NCBI GenBank assembly: GCA_951801245.1
Contig: CATOMC010000011.1
Location: 12,205 to 76,204, forward strand
DNA length: 64,000 bases
Direction: 5' to 3'
Origin: an uncultured Lachnospiraceae bacterium
Lineage (GTDB): Bacteria > Bacillota_A > Clostridia > Lachnospirales > Lachnospiraceae
Shown: positions 44,049 through 52,486 of the stretch, piece after piece
How the letters are laid out: each line of letters opens with the position of its first letter
Numbering within the stretch: position 1 is the first letter of the stretch
Position numbers and translations under genes: made by a program
The notes under the pieces: generated by a model
The model's database searches: none
What the model saw: the letters and a program-made list of their open reading frames with translations, nothing else
Told to the model about the DNA's origin: nothing

Positions 44049-45509
44049 GTGCAATTAGAAATACTGGAAAATGAAGAGAAGCGGATGAACAGGATTGTTT
44101 TTCTGTTTCTGATGGTGATACCCGTTGTGGCATTTATCTATGTACTGTTGTTTAATGGGGGCAGTATGAAGGATGCCGTGGTTCTTCTCATGGCACTTGC
44201 GGGCCTGATTGTAAAAGTTTTGGAAAAAAAGCTTGGTACGAAAGCCAAATATCTGTATATTTCGATTCTTCCTTTGTTTGGGGCAATAACGATTGTTATG
44301 GGAAATCCGGGTGTGTATGGTGCCATGGCAGAAGCGTACTTACTGGTACTATTCCTTGCCGTCCCATACTATGATTTATCAGTGGTCAGAGTTTGTACGG
44401 TTGTGACGCTGGCGGCCAATATAATAGCACTTGTGATTTTTCCATCCGCATACCTGTGTATGTATACACTGCCAATATGGGTGTTTATTGTTATGGTGTA
44501 TGTGCTTGCAGTGCTGGCAGCTTCCTTTATCGTGACAAGAGCACGATCTCTGTTTATAGAGGTGGGGCAGAAAGGACATGAGGAAGAGGATCTTCTTGGT
44601 AATGTAAAGGAGTCTTTTGAGGGACTGCGGGATTCTTCACATATTATTCGTGAATCCATACATGAATTTGAAAACAGTATTGCAGAGATTGCAGCATCTA
44701 CGGCGGAAATTTCTAATAATGTGGAGCTGCAGATTGATCAGGTCAGAGGGAGTCTGGATATCTTTAGCGATCTGGACAGCAAAATTGTGGATTCCGAGCA
44801 AAAGGTACTGCAGACCGTGGATCATATGAAGCAGTTGGAGGAAAAGAATAATGATGGAATGGTAGTGATCGGGGAACTCTCCGGGAAATTCACTGAAAAC
44901 ATCAAATCTACGAAAGAGGCATCGGAGGGGATGACTGTTCTGGCAGAGAAATCCAGTTCGATCGGAGAAATCATTGACAGTATCAGTCAGATTGCCCAGA
45001 AGACAAATCTGCTGGCCCTGAATGCTGCCATTGAGGCTGCAAGAGCCGGGGAGGCCGGAAAAGGGTTTGCTGTGGTTGCAGATGAGATTAATGTTTTGTC
45101 GGGGCAGTCTGCCGCAGCTACACAGAAGATCAATACGATTCTCAAAGACATTATTGCGACCATCAAAGACACCAGCAAGGTCATTGACTGTAACAATGTT
45201 ATCGTGCAGGAGTCCAATGAGAAACTGAATGGAACAGTCAAGATTTTCGACACAATGCTTCATTCGTCCCGGCAGGTGATCGAAGAGACCGGTAAATTAA
45301 AGGAAGAGCTGCTGGGCATTGTATCTATGAAGGAGCGTTTGCTTGAAGCTATGCAGAGTGTGGAGGAGACAGCGCAGGTTTCCGTACGGAGTACCAGTGA
45401 GATCAGTTCTTCCATAGAGGAGCAGGTAAGCGGGATCGTGAGCATCATGGAATCCATGGAACAGGTGCAGGTGGGCATAGACAGGCTGGCACAGATGCTG
45501 AACATATAA
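44049..45509 (+). CDS. Methyl-accepting chemotaxis-like protein
   Basis: This is 486 residues from GTG 44049, behind AAAAAGGAGG with 8-base spacing; two upstream GTGs are possible. Five or six membrane helices (about 15-175) have no large extracellular loop, so it senses through the membrane or an internal ligand. The signalling hairpin (about 280-480) has the conserved tip [20 protein letters not shown] followed by [17 protein letters not shown]. No HAMP domain is obvious. It could feed chemotaxis or another CheA pathway; no che genes are near. Confidence 0.9.
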   Translation: MQLEILENEEKRMNRIVFLFLMVIPVVAFIYVLLFNGGSMKDAVVLLMALAGLIVKVLEKKLGTKAKYLYISILPLFGAITIVMGNPGVYGAMAEAYLLVLFLAVPYYDLSVVRVCTVVTLAANIIALVIFPSAYLCMYTLPIWVFIVMVYVLAVLAASFIVTRARSLFIEVGQKGHEEEDLLGNVKESFEGLRDSSHIIRESIHEFENSIAEIAASTAEISNNVELQIDQVRGSLDIFSDLDSKIVDSEQKVLQTVDHMKQLEEKNNDGMVVIGELSGKFTENIKSTKEASEGMTVLAEKSSSIGEIIDSISQIAQKTNLLALNAAIEAARAGEAGKGFAVVADEINVLSGQSAAATQKINTILKDIIATIKDTSKVIDCNNVIVQESNEKLNGTVKIFDTMLHSSRQVIEETGKLKEELLGIVSMKERLLEAMQSVEETAQVSVRSTSEISSSIEEQVSGIVSIMESMEQVQVGIDRLAQMLNI

Positions 45510-45535
45510 TAACAATTGTTATATAATAAAAAATG

Positions 45536-45567
45536 ATGTCCCGCTGTTTCTGGCGGGATATTTGTTT
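45536..45567 (+). terminator. Terminator after the chemoreceptor
   Basis: ATGTCCCGC (45536-45544) pairs with GCGGGATAT (45553-45561) with one G-T, then TTGTTTC. It lies 26 bases after the stop. A nearby TAACAATTGTTA palindrome just after the stop may reinforce it. Confidence 0.7.
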
Positions 45568-45590
45568 CAGGAAGAAAGGAAGCGATACTT

Positions 45591-46358
45591 ATGAGAGCAG
45601 TATGGAGCAGTTTGGTCCTTGCCATTTCCATGTATTCCAAAATACCCATGCCAAAAACCGGTTGGGATCAAAAAAATATGAAATATGTATTGTGCTTTTT
45701 CCCGGTGGTTGGAGTGATAGTCGGTATACTGATATATGTCTGGGGAAGGGTCTGTATGGCCTGCGGTTTCGGGCAGGTGTGCTTTGCCCTCGTAGGGACC
45801 GTCATTCCGATGCTTGTGACAGGCGGGATCCATCTGGATGGTTTTATGGATACTGTTGAAGCCCTTCATTCTAATGAAAAAAGGGAAAAGAAGCTGCAGA
45901 TCTTGAAAGATCCGCATGTGGGGGCTTTTGCGGTGATTGCCCTGGCGGGGTACAGCTTTTTGTATGCTGCAGGAATGACACAGATCTGGAGGACGGATCA
46001 TCTGGTGCTGTTGGCGTTCAGTTTTGTGATTTCCAGAAGTCTGAGCGGCATGTCACTGGTATGGTTTCAGGCGGCCAGGAAGGAGGGATTTTTATATACT
46101 ATTTCCTCTGCGGCTTATAAACCGGTGGTACGGGTGGTATTGGCACTGATCTTGGGCGGCTGTTTTATCAGTCTTATCCTGATCTCTCCCGTGATCGGTG
46201 CGGTGATGGCACTGGCCGCCATGTGGGTGTGGACATATTATTATTATATGTCAAAGAAGCAGTTTGGCGGCATCACGGGAGACCTTGCGGGGTATTTTTT
46301 GAGTTTGTGCGAGCTGTCAAGTGTATTGATCATAGGATTTATGGGAAGGGTAATGTGA
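45591..46358 (+). CDS. cobS: Adenosylcobinamide-GDP ribazoletransferase
   Basis: The 255-residue, mostly hydrophobic protein has the CobS active-site block TGGIHLDGFMDTVEALHSNE followed by KREKKLQILKDPHVGAFAV. It joins adenosylcobinamide-GDP and alpha-ribazole, the last steps of cobalamin assembly, at the membrane. A GGAAGCG site precedes the ATG. No other late cobalamin genes (cobU, cobT, cobC) are adjacent and no cobalamin riboswitch was seen upstream. The GTPase-nuclease gene starts 7 bases downstream. Confidence 0.95.
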   Translation: MRAVWSSLVLAISMYSKIPMPKTGWDQKNMKYVLCFFPVVGVIVGILIYVWGRVCMACGFGQVCFALVGTVIPMLVTGGIHLDGFMDTVEALHSNEKREKKLQILKDPHVGAFAVIALAGYSFLYAAGMTQIWRTDHLVLLAFSFVISRSLSGMSLVWFQAARKEGFLYTISSAAYKPVVRVVLALILGGCFISLILISPVIGAVMALAAMWVWTYYYYMSKKQFGGITGDLAGYFLSLCELSSVLIIGFMGRVM

Positions 46359-46365
46359 TTTTGGT

Positions 46366-49164
46366 ATGGGTGATAAGAGATTGGTACTGGGCGTTCTCGC
46401 CCATGTGGATGCGGGCAAGACAACTTTAGCGGAACGGATTCTTTATGTCAGCGGCATGATACGCAGGATAGGACGTGTGGATCATCAGGATGCCTTTCTG
46501 GATACGGACAGGCAGGAACGGGAGCGCGGCATCACGATTTTTGCCAAGCAGGCTTCGTTTACCTGGCGGGATATGGAAGTGACGCTCTTAGATACGCCGG
46601 GACATGTGGACTTCGCGGCGGAGATGGAGCGTACCCTGCAGGTACTTGATTATGCCGTGCTCATCATAAGCGGTGCGGATGGAGTGCAGGGACACACCCT
46701 GACTTTGTGGAAACTGTTGGAACGCTATCAGGTACCGGTGTTTCTCTTTATCAATAAGATGGATCAGCCAGGGACAGATGCTGACGCACTGCTTGCAGAA
46801 CTTAAGAAAAGTCTGGATGAGCGGTGCGTGTCTTTTGTGTATAGAGACAGCGAAGAAAAGGCGGCATTTTATGAGAATATTGCAGTCTGTGATGAGGAGC
46901 TTTTAGAAAGATATCTATATCAGGAGGACGTGCAGGACAGTCCGCCGCCCATAAGCGCAGGGGAGATTACCAAACTCATAGCGGACAGAAAGCTGTTTCC
47001 CTGTTTCTTCGGTTCAGCCCTGAAGGGGGACGGTGTGGAAGCACTGTTAGACGGCCTTAGAGAGTATACCCGTATGCCGTCCTATGGGACAGAATTTGGC
47101 GCCAGAGTATTTAAGATCACTCGGGATACTCAGGGAGTGCGGCTGACCCACGTCAAGGTGACCGGCGGCAGTCTGAAAGTGAAACAACTGATTACGGTGA
47201 CAGGCAAAAGCGGCACTGCCCGGGAAGCAGACAGGAACGAGGAGACAGAAGAGAAGATCGATCAGATACGATTGTATGCCGGTGAAAAATATACGGTAGA
47301 GCAGGAAGCAGCGGCAGGAAGTATCTGTGCGTTGGCAGGATTGTCACATACATTTTGCGGGCAGGGGATTGGTGCAGAGCAGGAGGATACGATTCCCTTC
47401 TTGGAGCCGGTCATGTCCTATCGCATCGTTCTGCCGCCCGGAAGTGATGTGCACCGTATGTATAATATGTTATGTCAACTTGAGGAGGAAGAGCCGCTGC
47501 TTCATATCCTGTGGAATGAGCAGGTGGGAGAGATTCATGCACAGCTTATGGGGGAGGTGCAGATTGAAATCCTGCGGAACCTGATCCGGGAGAGGTTCGG
47601 GGTGGAGACAGAGTTCGACGAGGGCAGTATTGTCTATAAAGAGACGATCACGGATGTGGTGGAGGGGGTAGGACATTTTGAACCCCTTCGGCATTATGCG
47701 GAAGTGCATCTGATCCTGGAGCCGGGAGAACGGGGCAGCGGACTGCAGTTTCGAAGCCGCCTAAGTGAGGATAAACTGGACAGGAACTGGCAGCGGCTGA
47801 TATTGACCCATTTGGAGGAGAGAGAACATCCGGGTGTGCTGACCGGGGCGCCGATTACGGATATGCAGATAACGCTTGCGGCCGGAAAATCCCATATCAA
47901 GCATACGGAAGGCGGGGATTTCAGACAGGCTACTTATCGGGCGCTCAGACAGGGGCTTTGCCGGGCGCAGAATATGCTGCTTGAGCCGGTCTATGAGTTC
48001 AGGATCGAATTGCCGGCGGAACTGATCGGCCGGGCCATGACGGATATGCAGGCAAAAGCGGGACGCTTTGGCGCACCGGAGACAGTGGGGGAATATGTAC
48101 AGCTTACGGGTACGGTTCCGGTGTCTGAAATGGGTGGTTATCAGACAGAACTCCTGGCATACTCGGGCGGAAAGGGACGTCTTACCACCGTGCTAAAGGG
48201 ATATGAGCCTTGTCATAATGCGGAGGAAGTGATCGAGAGGATTGGCTATGAGGCAGAACATGACACGGCAAATCCCTGTGGTTCTGTGTTCTGTGCCCAT
48301 GGAGCAGGCTTCGTGGTTGAATGGGACAAGGTAGAGGAATATATGCATCTGGAAGGGGTGCTGACAAACGGATGGACACTGCAGGACGGGACTGTCTATG
48401 GCAGGGATATTGACCATAATAGTCAAAATAATTTAGAAATGGAGTCCGGGAACTTTGCCGCGCGCTACGAAAGAAGAGCCGGCACGCGCAATTCCAGTAC
48501 GGCAGAAGACTTCATCGGACAGGATGAGATTGAGGAGATTTTCAACCGTACTTATGGCGGCAGGGAGAGAAAGAAGCAGGACTGGGCCAGGACCATCCGT
48601 TCTGACACTCCGTCCGATGCAAAATATAAAGGGGAAACGAAGCCGCAGGAGGAGTATCTGCTGGTGGACGGCTATAATATCATTTTTGCCTGGGAGGAGT
48701 TAAGTGAACTGGCCAGGACGAATCTGGATGGCGCCAGGGGCAGGCTGATGGATATTCTGAGCAATTATCAGGCTTACCGTAGGATGCATCTGATTCTGGT
48801 ATTTGATGCCTATAAAGTAAAAGGAAATCCCGGCAGTGTGGTGCGGTATCATAACATAGATGTGGTCTACACGAAAGAGGCCGAGACAGCCGACCAGTAT
48901 ATCGAGAAGGTGGCTCATGAGATGAACCGGAAATACCGCGTGCGGGTGGCTACGTCGGATGGGCTGGAACAGCTTATCATCATGGGGGCCGGAGCCGCCA
49001 GAGTCTCAGCCAGGGAATTGTGGGACGAAGTGACGGAGGCGGCAAGAGAACTGCGGCAGGATTATATGGAACGCCCTGCGATCAAGGCAGGGGAGAGAAA
49101 CTATTTATTTGACGGTATTTCCACAGAGGTGGCTGCATTTCTGGAGCAGGCGAAGAAAGAGTAA
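46366..49164 (+). CDS. TetM/EF-G-like ribosomal GTPase fused to a YacP/Rae1-type NYN nuclease
   Basis: This has 932 residues against about 640 for TetM. The GTPase half is intact: G1 AHVDAGKTTL, switch I RERGITIFAKQ, G3 LDTPGHVDF, G4 INKMDQPGTD, G5 SALKGDG. Domains II-V follow, including FRQATYRALRQGLCRAQNM (domain IV) and SVFCAHGAGFVVEWDKVEEY (domain V). A charged linker (about 690-760) leads to a C-terminal NYN_YacP domain (about 763-900) with its acidic residues kept: LLVDGYNIIFAWEE, LILVFDAYKVKG, YTKEAETADQYIEK, VATSDGLEQLII. B. subtilis Rae1 (YacP) cleaves mRNA in the ribosomal A site, where TetM-like factors bind. I infer a fused ribosome-clearing factor rather than drug resistance. Only a weak ribosome binding site is seen. 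Confidence 0.9.
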   Translation: MGDKRLVLGVLAHVDAGKTTLAERILYVSGMIRRIGRVDHQDAFLDTDRQERERGITIFAKQASFTWRDMEVTLLDTPGHVDFAAEMERTLQVLDYAVLIISGADGVQGHTLTLWKLLERYQVPVFLFINKMDQPGTDADALLAELKKSLDERCVSFVYRDSEEKAAFYENIAVCDEELLERYLYQEDVQDSPPPISAGEITKLIADRKLFPCFFGSALKGDGVEALLDGLREYTRMPSYGTEFGARVFKITRDTQGVRLTHVKVTGGSLKVKQLITVTGKSGTAREADRNEETEEKIDQIRLYAGEKYTVEQEAAAGSICALAGLSHTFCGQGIGAEQEDTIPFLEPVMSYRIVLPPGSDVHRMYNMLCQLEEEEPLLHILWNEQVGEIHAQLMGEVQIEILRNLIRERFGVETEFDEGSIVYKETITDVVEGVGHFEPLRHYAEVHLILEPGERGSGLQFRSRLSEDKLDRNWQRLILTHLEEREHPGVLTGAPITDMQITLAAGKSHIKHTEGGDFRQATYRALRQGLCRAQNMLLEPVYEFRIELPAELIGRAMTDMQAKAGRFGAPETVGEYVQLTGTVPVSEMGGYQTELLAYSGGKGRLTTVLKGYEPCHNAEEVIERIGYEAEHDTANPCGSVFCAHGAGFVVEWDKVEEYMHLEGVLTNGWTLQDGTVYGRDIDHNSQNNLEMESGNFAARYERRAGTRNSSTAEDFIGQDEIEEIFNRTYGGRERKKQDWARTIRSDTPSDAKYKGETKPQEEYLLVDGYNIIFAWEELSELARTNLDGARGRLMDILSNYQAYRRMHLILVFDAYKVKGNPGSVVRYHNIDVVYTKEAETADQYIEKVAHEMNRKYRVRVATSDGLEQLIIMGAGAARVSARELWDEVTEAARELRQDYMERPAIKAGERNYLFDGISTEVAAFLEQAKKE

Positions 49165-49192
49165 GAGAGTTATAAGTTAAGAATTTTATAAG

Positions 49193-49249
49193 AAATCCCG
49201 TGGGATTTTGTAAGGAACTTCCTTTATGCTGATAGCAGGCTTAAAGGAA
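49193..49249. other. Hairpin-rich spacer
   Basis: AAATCC-CGTG-GGATTT (49193-49208) and TTCCTTTA (49219-49226) with TAAAGGAA (49242-49249) form two hairpins between the GTPase-nuclease and the two-component genes. The first may end the upstream transcript. The rest of 49165-49314 holds nothing further. Confidence 0.5.
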
Positions 49250-49314
49250 AGCGAGATTAGTGGATGCGCGGTCTTGGAAAAGTTGAGACCAGGTAACGCG
49301 GAAATGAGGAAAAG

Positions 49315-50013
49315 ATGGACGAATGTGTACTTGTGGTGGATGATGACAGAGAGATTGTGCGGGCCATAGCCCTGCTTCTGGAAAAGGAAGGATACCGGGT
49401 GCTTCGGGCTTATGATGGCATGGAGGCGCTGCGGATTCTGGGAGAGCACTCGGTGCAGCTTATCATCATGGATGTGATGATGCCTAGACTGGACGGGCTT
49501 TCCGCCATGATGAAGATCAGGGAGCGGAAGAACCTGCCCATTATCGTTCTGAGCGCGAAGACGGAGGATACGGATAAGATACTGGGACTGTCCATGGGTG
49601 CGGATGATTATGTATCCAAACCTTTTCATCCCCAGGAACTGGCCGCCAGGGTCAAAAGCCAGCTTCGCAGATACACGATGCTTGGAGGCATTCATTCGCA
49701 GTTGGAAGAAGATGAGATCCGAAACGGCAGACTCTGTTATCGTCTGCAGGAGCGAACACTTTATGCGGACGGAGAGCCGGTGAAACTGACGGCCACGGAG
49801 ACGAAGATCATGGAACTGCTCATGAGAAACAGAGGCCGTATCTTTCCGGCGGAGGAGATTTATGAGAGAGTCTGGGAGGAACCGTCTTTTGCTCCGGAAA
49901 ACACCGTGATGGTGCACATTCGTCATATCAGGGAGAAAATCGAGCTGAACCCGAAAGAGCCAGAATATATAAAGGTGGTGTGGGGTATTGGATACAAGAT
50001 GGAAAAAAGGTAA
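49315..50013 (+). CDS. OmpR/PhoB-type response regulator
   Basis: This has 232 residues. The receiver has CVLVVDDDREIV, phosphoacceptor Asp53 in LIIMDVMMPRLDG, and the conserved Lys in DYVSKPFHPQELAAR. The winged helix (about 130-232) shows VKLTATETKIMELLMRNRGR, EEIYERVWEEPSF and VHIRHIREKIELNP. It overlaps the kinase gene by 26 bases. Targets unknown. Confidence 0.95.
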   Translation: MDECVLVVDDDREIVRAIALLLEKEGYRVLRAYDGMEALRILGEHSVQLIIMDVMMPRLDGLSAMMKIRERKNLPIIVLSAKTEDTDKILGLSMGADDYVSKPFHPQELAARVKSQLRRYTMLGGIHSQLEEDEIRNGRLCYRLQERTLYADGEPVKLTATETKIMELLMRNRGRIFPAEEIYERVWEEPSFAPENTVMVHIRHIREKIELNPKEPEYIKVVWGIGYKMEKR

Positions 50014-52486
50014 GATAATATGTAGTTTTGCGGTATTTTTTGTCGGCGTGACCATGTTGGTGGTGAATCTGGTTCCGGCAGCGGGGATGTATCTTGCGCT
50101 GGGGGAGGAAGCTTTTCAGGAGCAGGTGGATTACCAGGAAAGCTGGGAGTTCAGAAATCTGATCGGCGGGCGTTTAGAGGATTTGATCAGCGTGGCCACA
50201 GGCGGGAAAGGCTGGTCAGGTGGCAATGCAGTCACGTTTTCCGACAGCTATGGCTATTATGATAGTGAATTAGGAGGGTACAGAGGCTGGCTTGACAGAG
50301 CTTTGAATGGATTTGCAGAGGAGACTGTGGTGGTGGAAGAGTCGGCTGACGCTTCCTATGACTATCAGGAAATGGAGGATGAATGGCGAAGGCATTGGGA
50401 GGAAGTGTACGAAGCGAATGCTTCTGAATACGGATTTGCTGCGGAGGCTACGGACCTGGATGATTATGATGATTATGAGGATGCCAGCGTCGCAGGATGG
50501 ACACTGGACGACTACATGGCGGATATGGCACATAATAAAAACATCCGTTATGCTATCGTGAAGCAGGATAAGCTTCTTTATACCAACATCGAGGCCTATG
50601 AGGGGCAGACGGAGAATGTATGGGATAAGTCAGACTTTTCCGAGGCACTTGCACCGGAGCAATATAATTTTACGCTCTGGTATAACCGGGCCGGTGACGG
50701 CAAGGTGCAGATTGTGAAGGATGGTCGTGAGGTGGATGTGTATGGCGATGGGATCTATGGGGATGACAGCCTGTGGTATGTGCCCGGTTATGCGAACTTT
50801 ACACTGGGAGATTCGGCCAGGGATGTGGTGATCTATATGGCGGTCGCCAGGGAGCCGCAGTTATATCTGGTAGGAGACTATTCGGGCTATGGTGTGGATC
50901 AGTACGGCGGCAGGCTCTACTATATGAAACAGGAGAAAGGGGCACTGCACTGGGAATTCCAAAGGACCTGCCAATATTTAATAGCATCTATAATTTTATT
51001 GGCTTTTGCCCTGCTTTTCCATAAGAGCAAACGTCTTGCGGATCAGAAGATTGCAGATGTATCAGGGAAACTTTGTCTGGAATTGAAAACCGTGCTCTTT
51101 TTGTCCCTCTTTGTTCTGCTTGCAGGTAAGGGTGCGGCCGCCTTGTCGGATGCCTGCTGGAAAATCAGCAATGGCTTTTCTTCGTATTATTGCTGGGGCG
51201 GTGATGTGCATTATGAGGTTTTGAAGTTGTATAAGGCCGGTGGATATCTTGCCGCTTTTGGCTGGCTCTTGTACCTTGCGGTCTTAGACTGGAAGGGTAA
51301 CAGAAAGAAGCAGAAGAAACCGCTCTTGAAGCTGCTTAAGACCAAAGATTTCAAATATCCGATTCAGAAAAGGCTGGTGCGCAGACAGCGGATTGCCCTG
51401 CTCATAGAGATTGTCATACTGCTTCTTGCCGGGGGTGTCTGTTCGGTGCTTTGTCTGTTCTATGCGGCAGCTTCGGATTACATGGATTACTATGGATATG
51501 GGGAGTGGATTTATGAGCTGAGATATGAAGGCTGGGGTTATGTTTTTGGTATCGTAGCATTGACTCTATCGGTCATAGCAATGAGTGTACTGCTTGTCAT
51601 GATGCTGCTTGATATCTGTACGCTGCGCAAAAACCACAGACTGGCGGAAGATATCGGCGCTCTTTCCGATCAGATTCAGGCGGTGCGGGAAGGCAATCTG
51701 GCGGCGGGGCTGCAGTTATCTGAGGATTCGGACTTACAAGAGGCGGCCAGGAATCTGAATGAGATCCAAAAGGGGATGGAGACAGCGCTTCGGGAACAGG
51801 TGAAGAGTGAACGGATGAAAGTGGATCTGGTGACCAATGTATCTCATGATATCAAGACGCCGCTCACGTCCATTATCAGCTATGTGGAACTGCTCAGACA
51901 GGAGCAGGATCTGCCGGAACATGTGAAGGAATTTATCCAGATACTGGGGGAAAAGTCCGAGCGTCTGAGAAATATTGTGCAGGATGTGTTCGAGATCAGC
52001 AAAGCCACTTCCGGTCAGCTCCCCATCAAGATGGAGACGTTAGACATGGGGAAACTGCTGCGTCAGACTCTGGCGGATATGAATGCTCAGATCGAGCAAA
52101 GCAGTTATACGATGAAACTGACGATCCCGGAGACACCCATGCCGGTGACGGCTGACGGCCAAAGACTCTACCGGGTGTTCCAGAACCTGCTCCAGAATGC
52201 ACTTCACTATTCTCTGGAAGGTTCCAGAATTTATCTGGCGCTCACGGAGGAGGCGGGCTGTATCGTGGTCAGAATGAAGAATACGTCCAGCGTAGAACTG
52301 ACAGATACCAAAGATTTTACAGAGCGTTTCGTGCGCGGTGATGAGAGCCGTACCGATGGCGGCAGCGGGCTTGGCCTGTCGATCGCCAAAAGCTTCACCC
52401 AGGCCTGCGGCGGCAGTCTGACTGTGGAGACGAACGCAGATCTGTTCACGGTGACCGTATCTTTCCGGAAAGCGGAAGCTACTTAA
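49988..52486 (+). CDS. Sensor histidine kinase with large extracellular domain
   Basis: This has 832 residues from TTG 49988, inside the regulator gene. A first membrane helix (about 10-30) is followed by about 300 extracellular residues rich in Asp, Tyr and Glu (including DDYDDYEDASVAGWTLDDY). Four more helices lie between about 335 and 545. A HAMP-like stretch leads to the phosphoacceptor box VTNVSHDIKTPLTSIISYVE and an ATPase domain (LLQNALHYSLEGSRIYL, a degenerate G1, then DGGSGLGLSIAK). Its stop overlaps that of the opposing hybrid kinase gene. The acidic sensor domain could bind cations or cationic peptides; this is a guess. Confidence 0.92.
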   Translation: MDTRWKKGKIICSFAVFFVGVTMLVVNLVPAAGMYLALGEEAFQEQVDYQESWEFRNLIGGRLEDLISVATGGKGWSGGNAVTFSDSYGYYDSELGGYRGWLDRALNGFAEETVVVEESADASYDYQEMEDEWRRHWEEVYEANASEYGFAAEATDLDDYDDYEDASVAGWTLDDYMADMAHNKNIRYAIVKQDKLLYTNIEAYEGQTENVWDKSDFSEALAPEQYNFTLWYNRAGDGKVQIVKDGREVDVYGDGIYGDDSLWYVPGYANFTLGDSARDVVIYMAVAREPQLYLVGDYSGYGVDQYGGRLYYMKQEKGALHWEFQRTCQYLIASIILLAFALLFHKSKRLADQKIADVSGKLCLELKTVLFLSLFVLLAGKGAAALSDACWKISNGFSSYYCWGGDVHYEVLKLYKAGGYLAAFGWLLYLAVLDWKGNRKKQKKPLLKLLKTKDFKYPIQKRLVRRQRIALLIEIVILLLAGGVCSVLCLFYAAASDYMDYYGYGEWIYELRYEGWGYVFGIVALTLSVIAMSVLLVMMLLDICTLRKNHRLAEDIGALSDQIQAVREGNLAAGLQLSEDSDLQEAARNLNEIQKGMETALREQVKSERMKVDLVTNVSHDIKTPLTSIISYVELLRQEQDLPEHVKEFIQILGEKSERLRNIVQDVFEISKATSGQLPIKMETLDMGKLLRQTLADMNAQIEQSSYTMKLTIPETPMPVTADGQRLYRVFQNLLQNALHYSLEGSRIYLALTEEAGCIVVRMKNTSSVELTDTKDFTERFVRGDESRTDGGSGLGLSIAKSFTQACGGSLTVETNADLFTVTVSFRKAEAT

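Noticed and set aside
45510..45590. Cobalamin riboswitch before cobS
   Set aside because: The spacer is only about 80 bases, mostly a terminator, with no B12-box.
46366..49164. Annotating the GTPase-NYN protein as a tetracycline resistance determinant
   Set aside because: The GTPase part is only distantly TetM-like, the protein carries an extra nuclease domain, and it lies among housekeeping genes without mobile-element context.
49193..49249. Miniature transposable element
   Set aside because: Two small hairpins but no terminal inverted repeats with target-site duplication.
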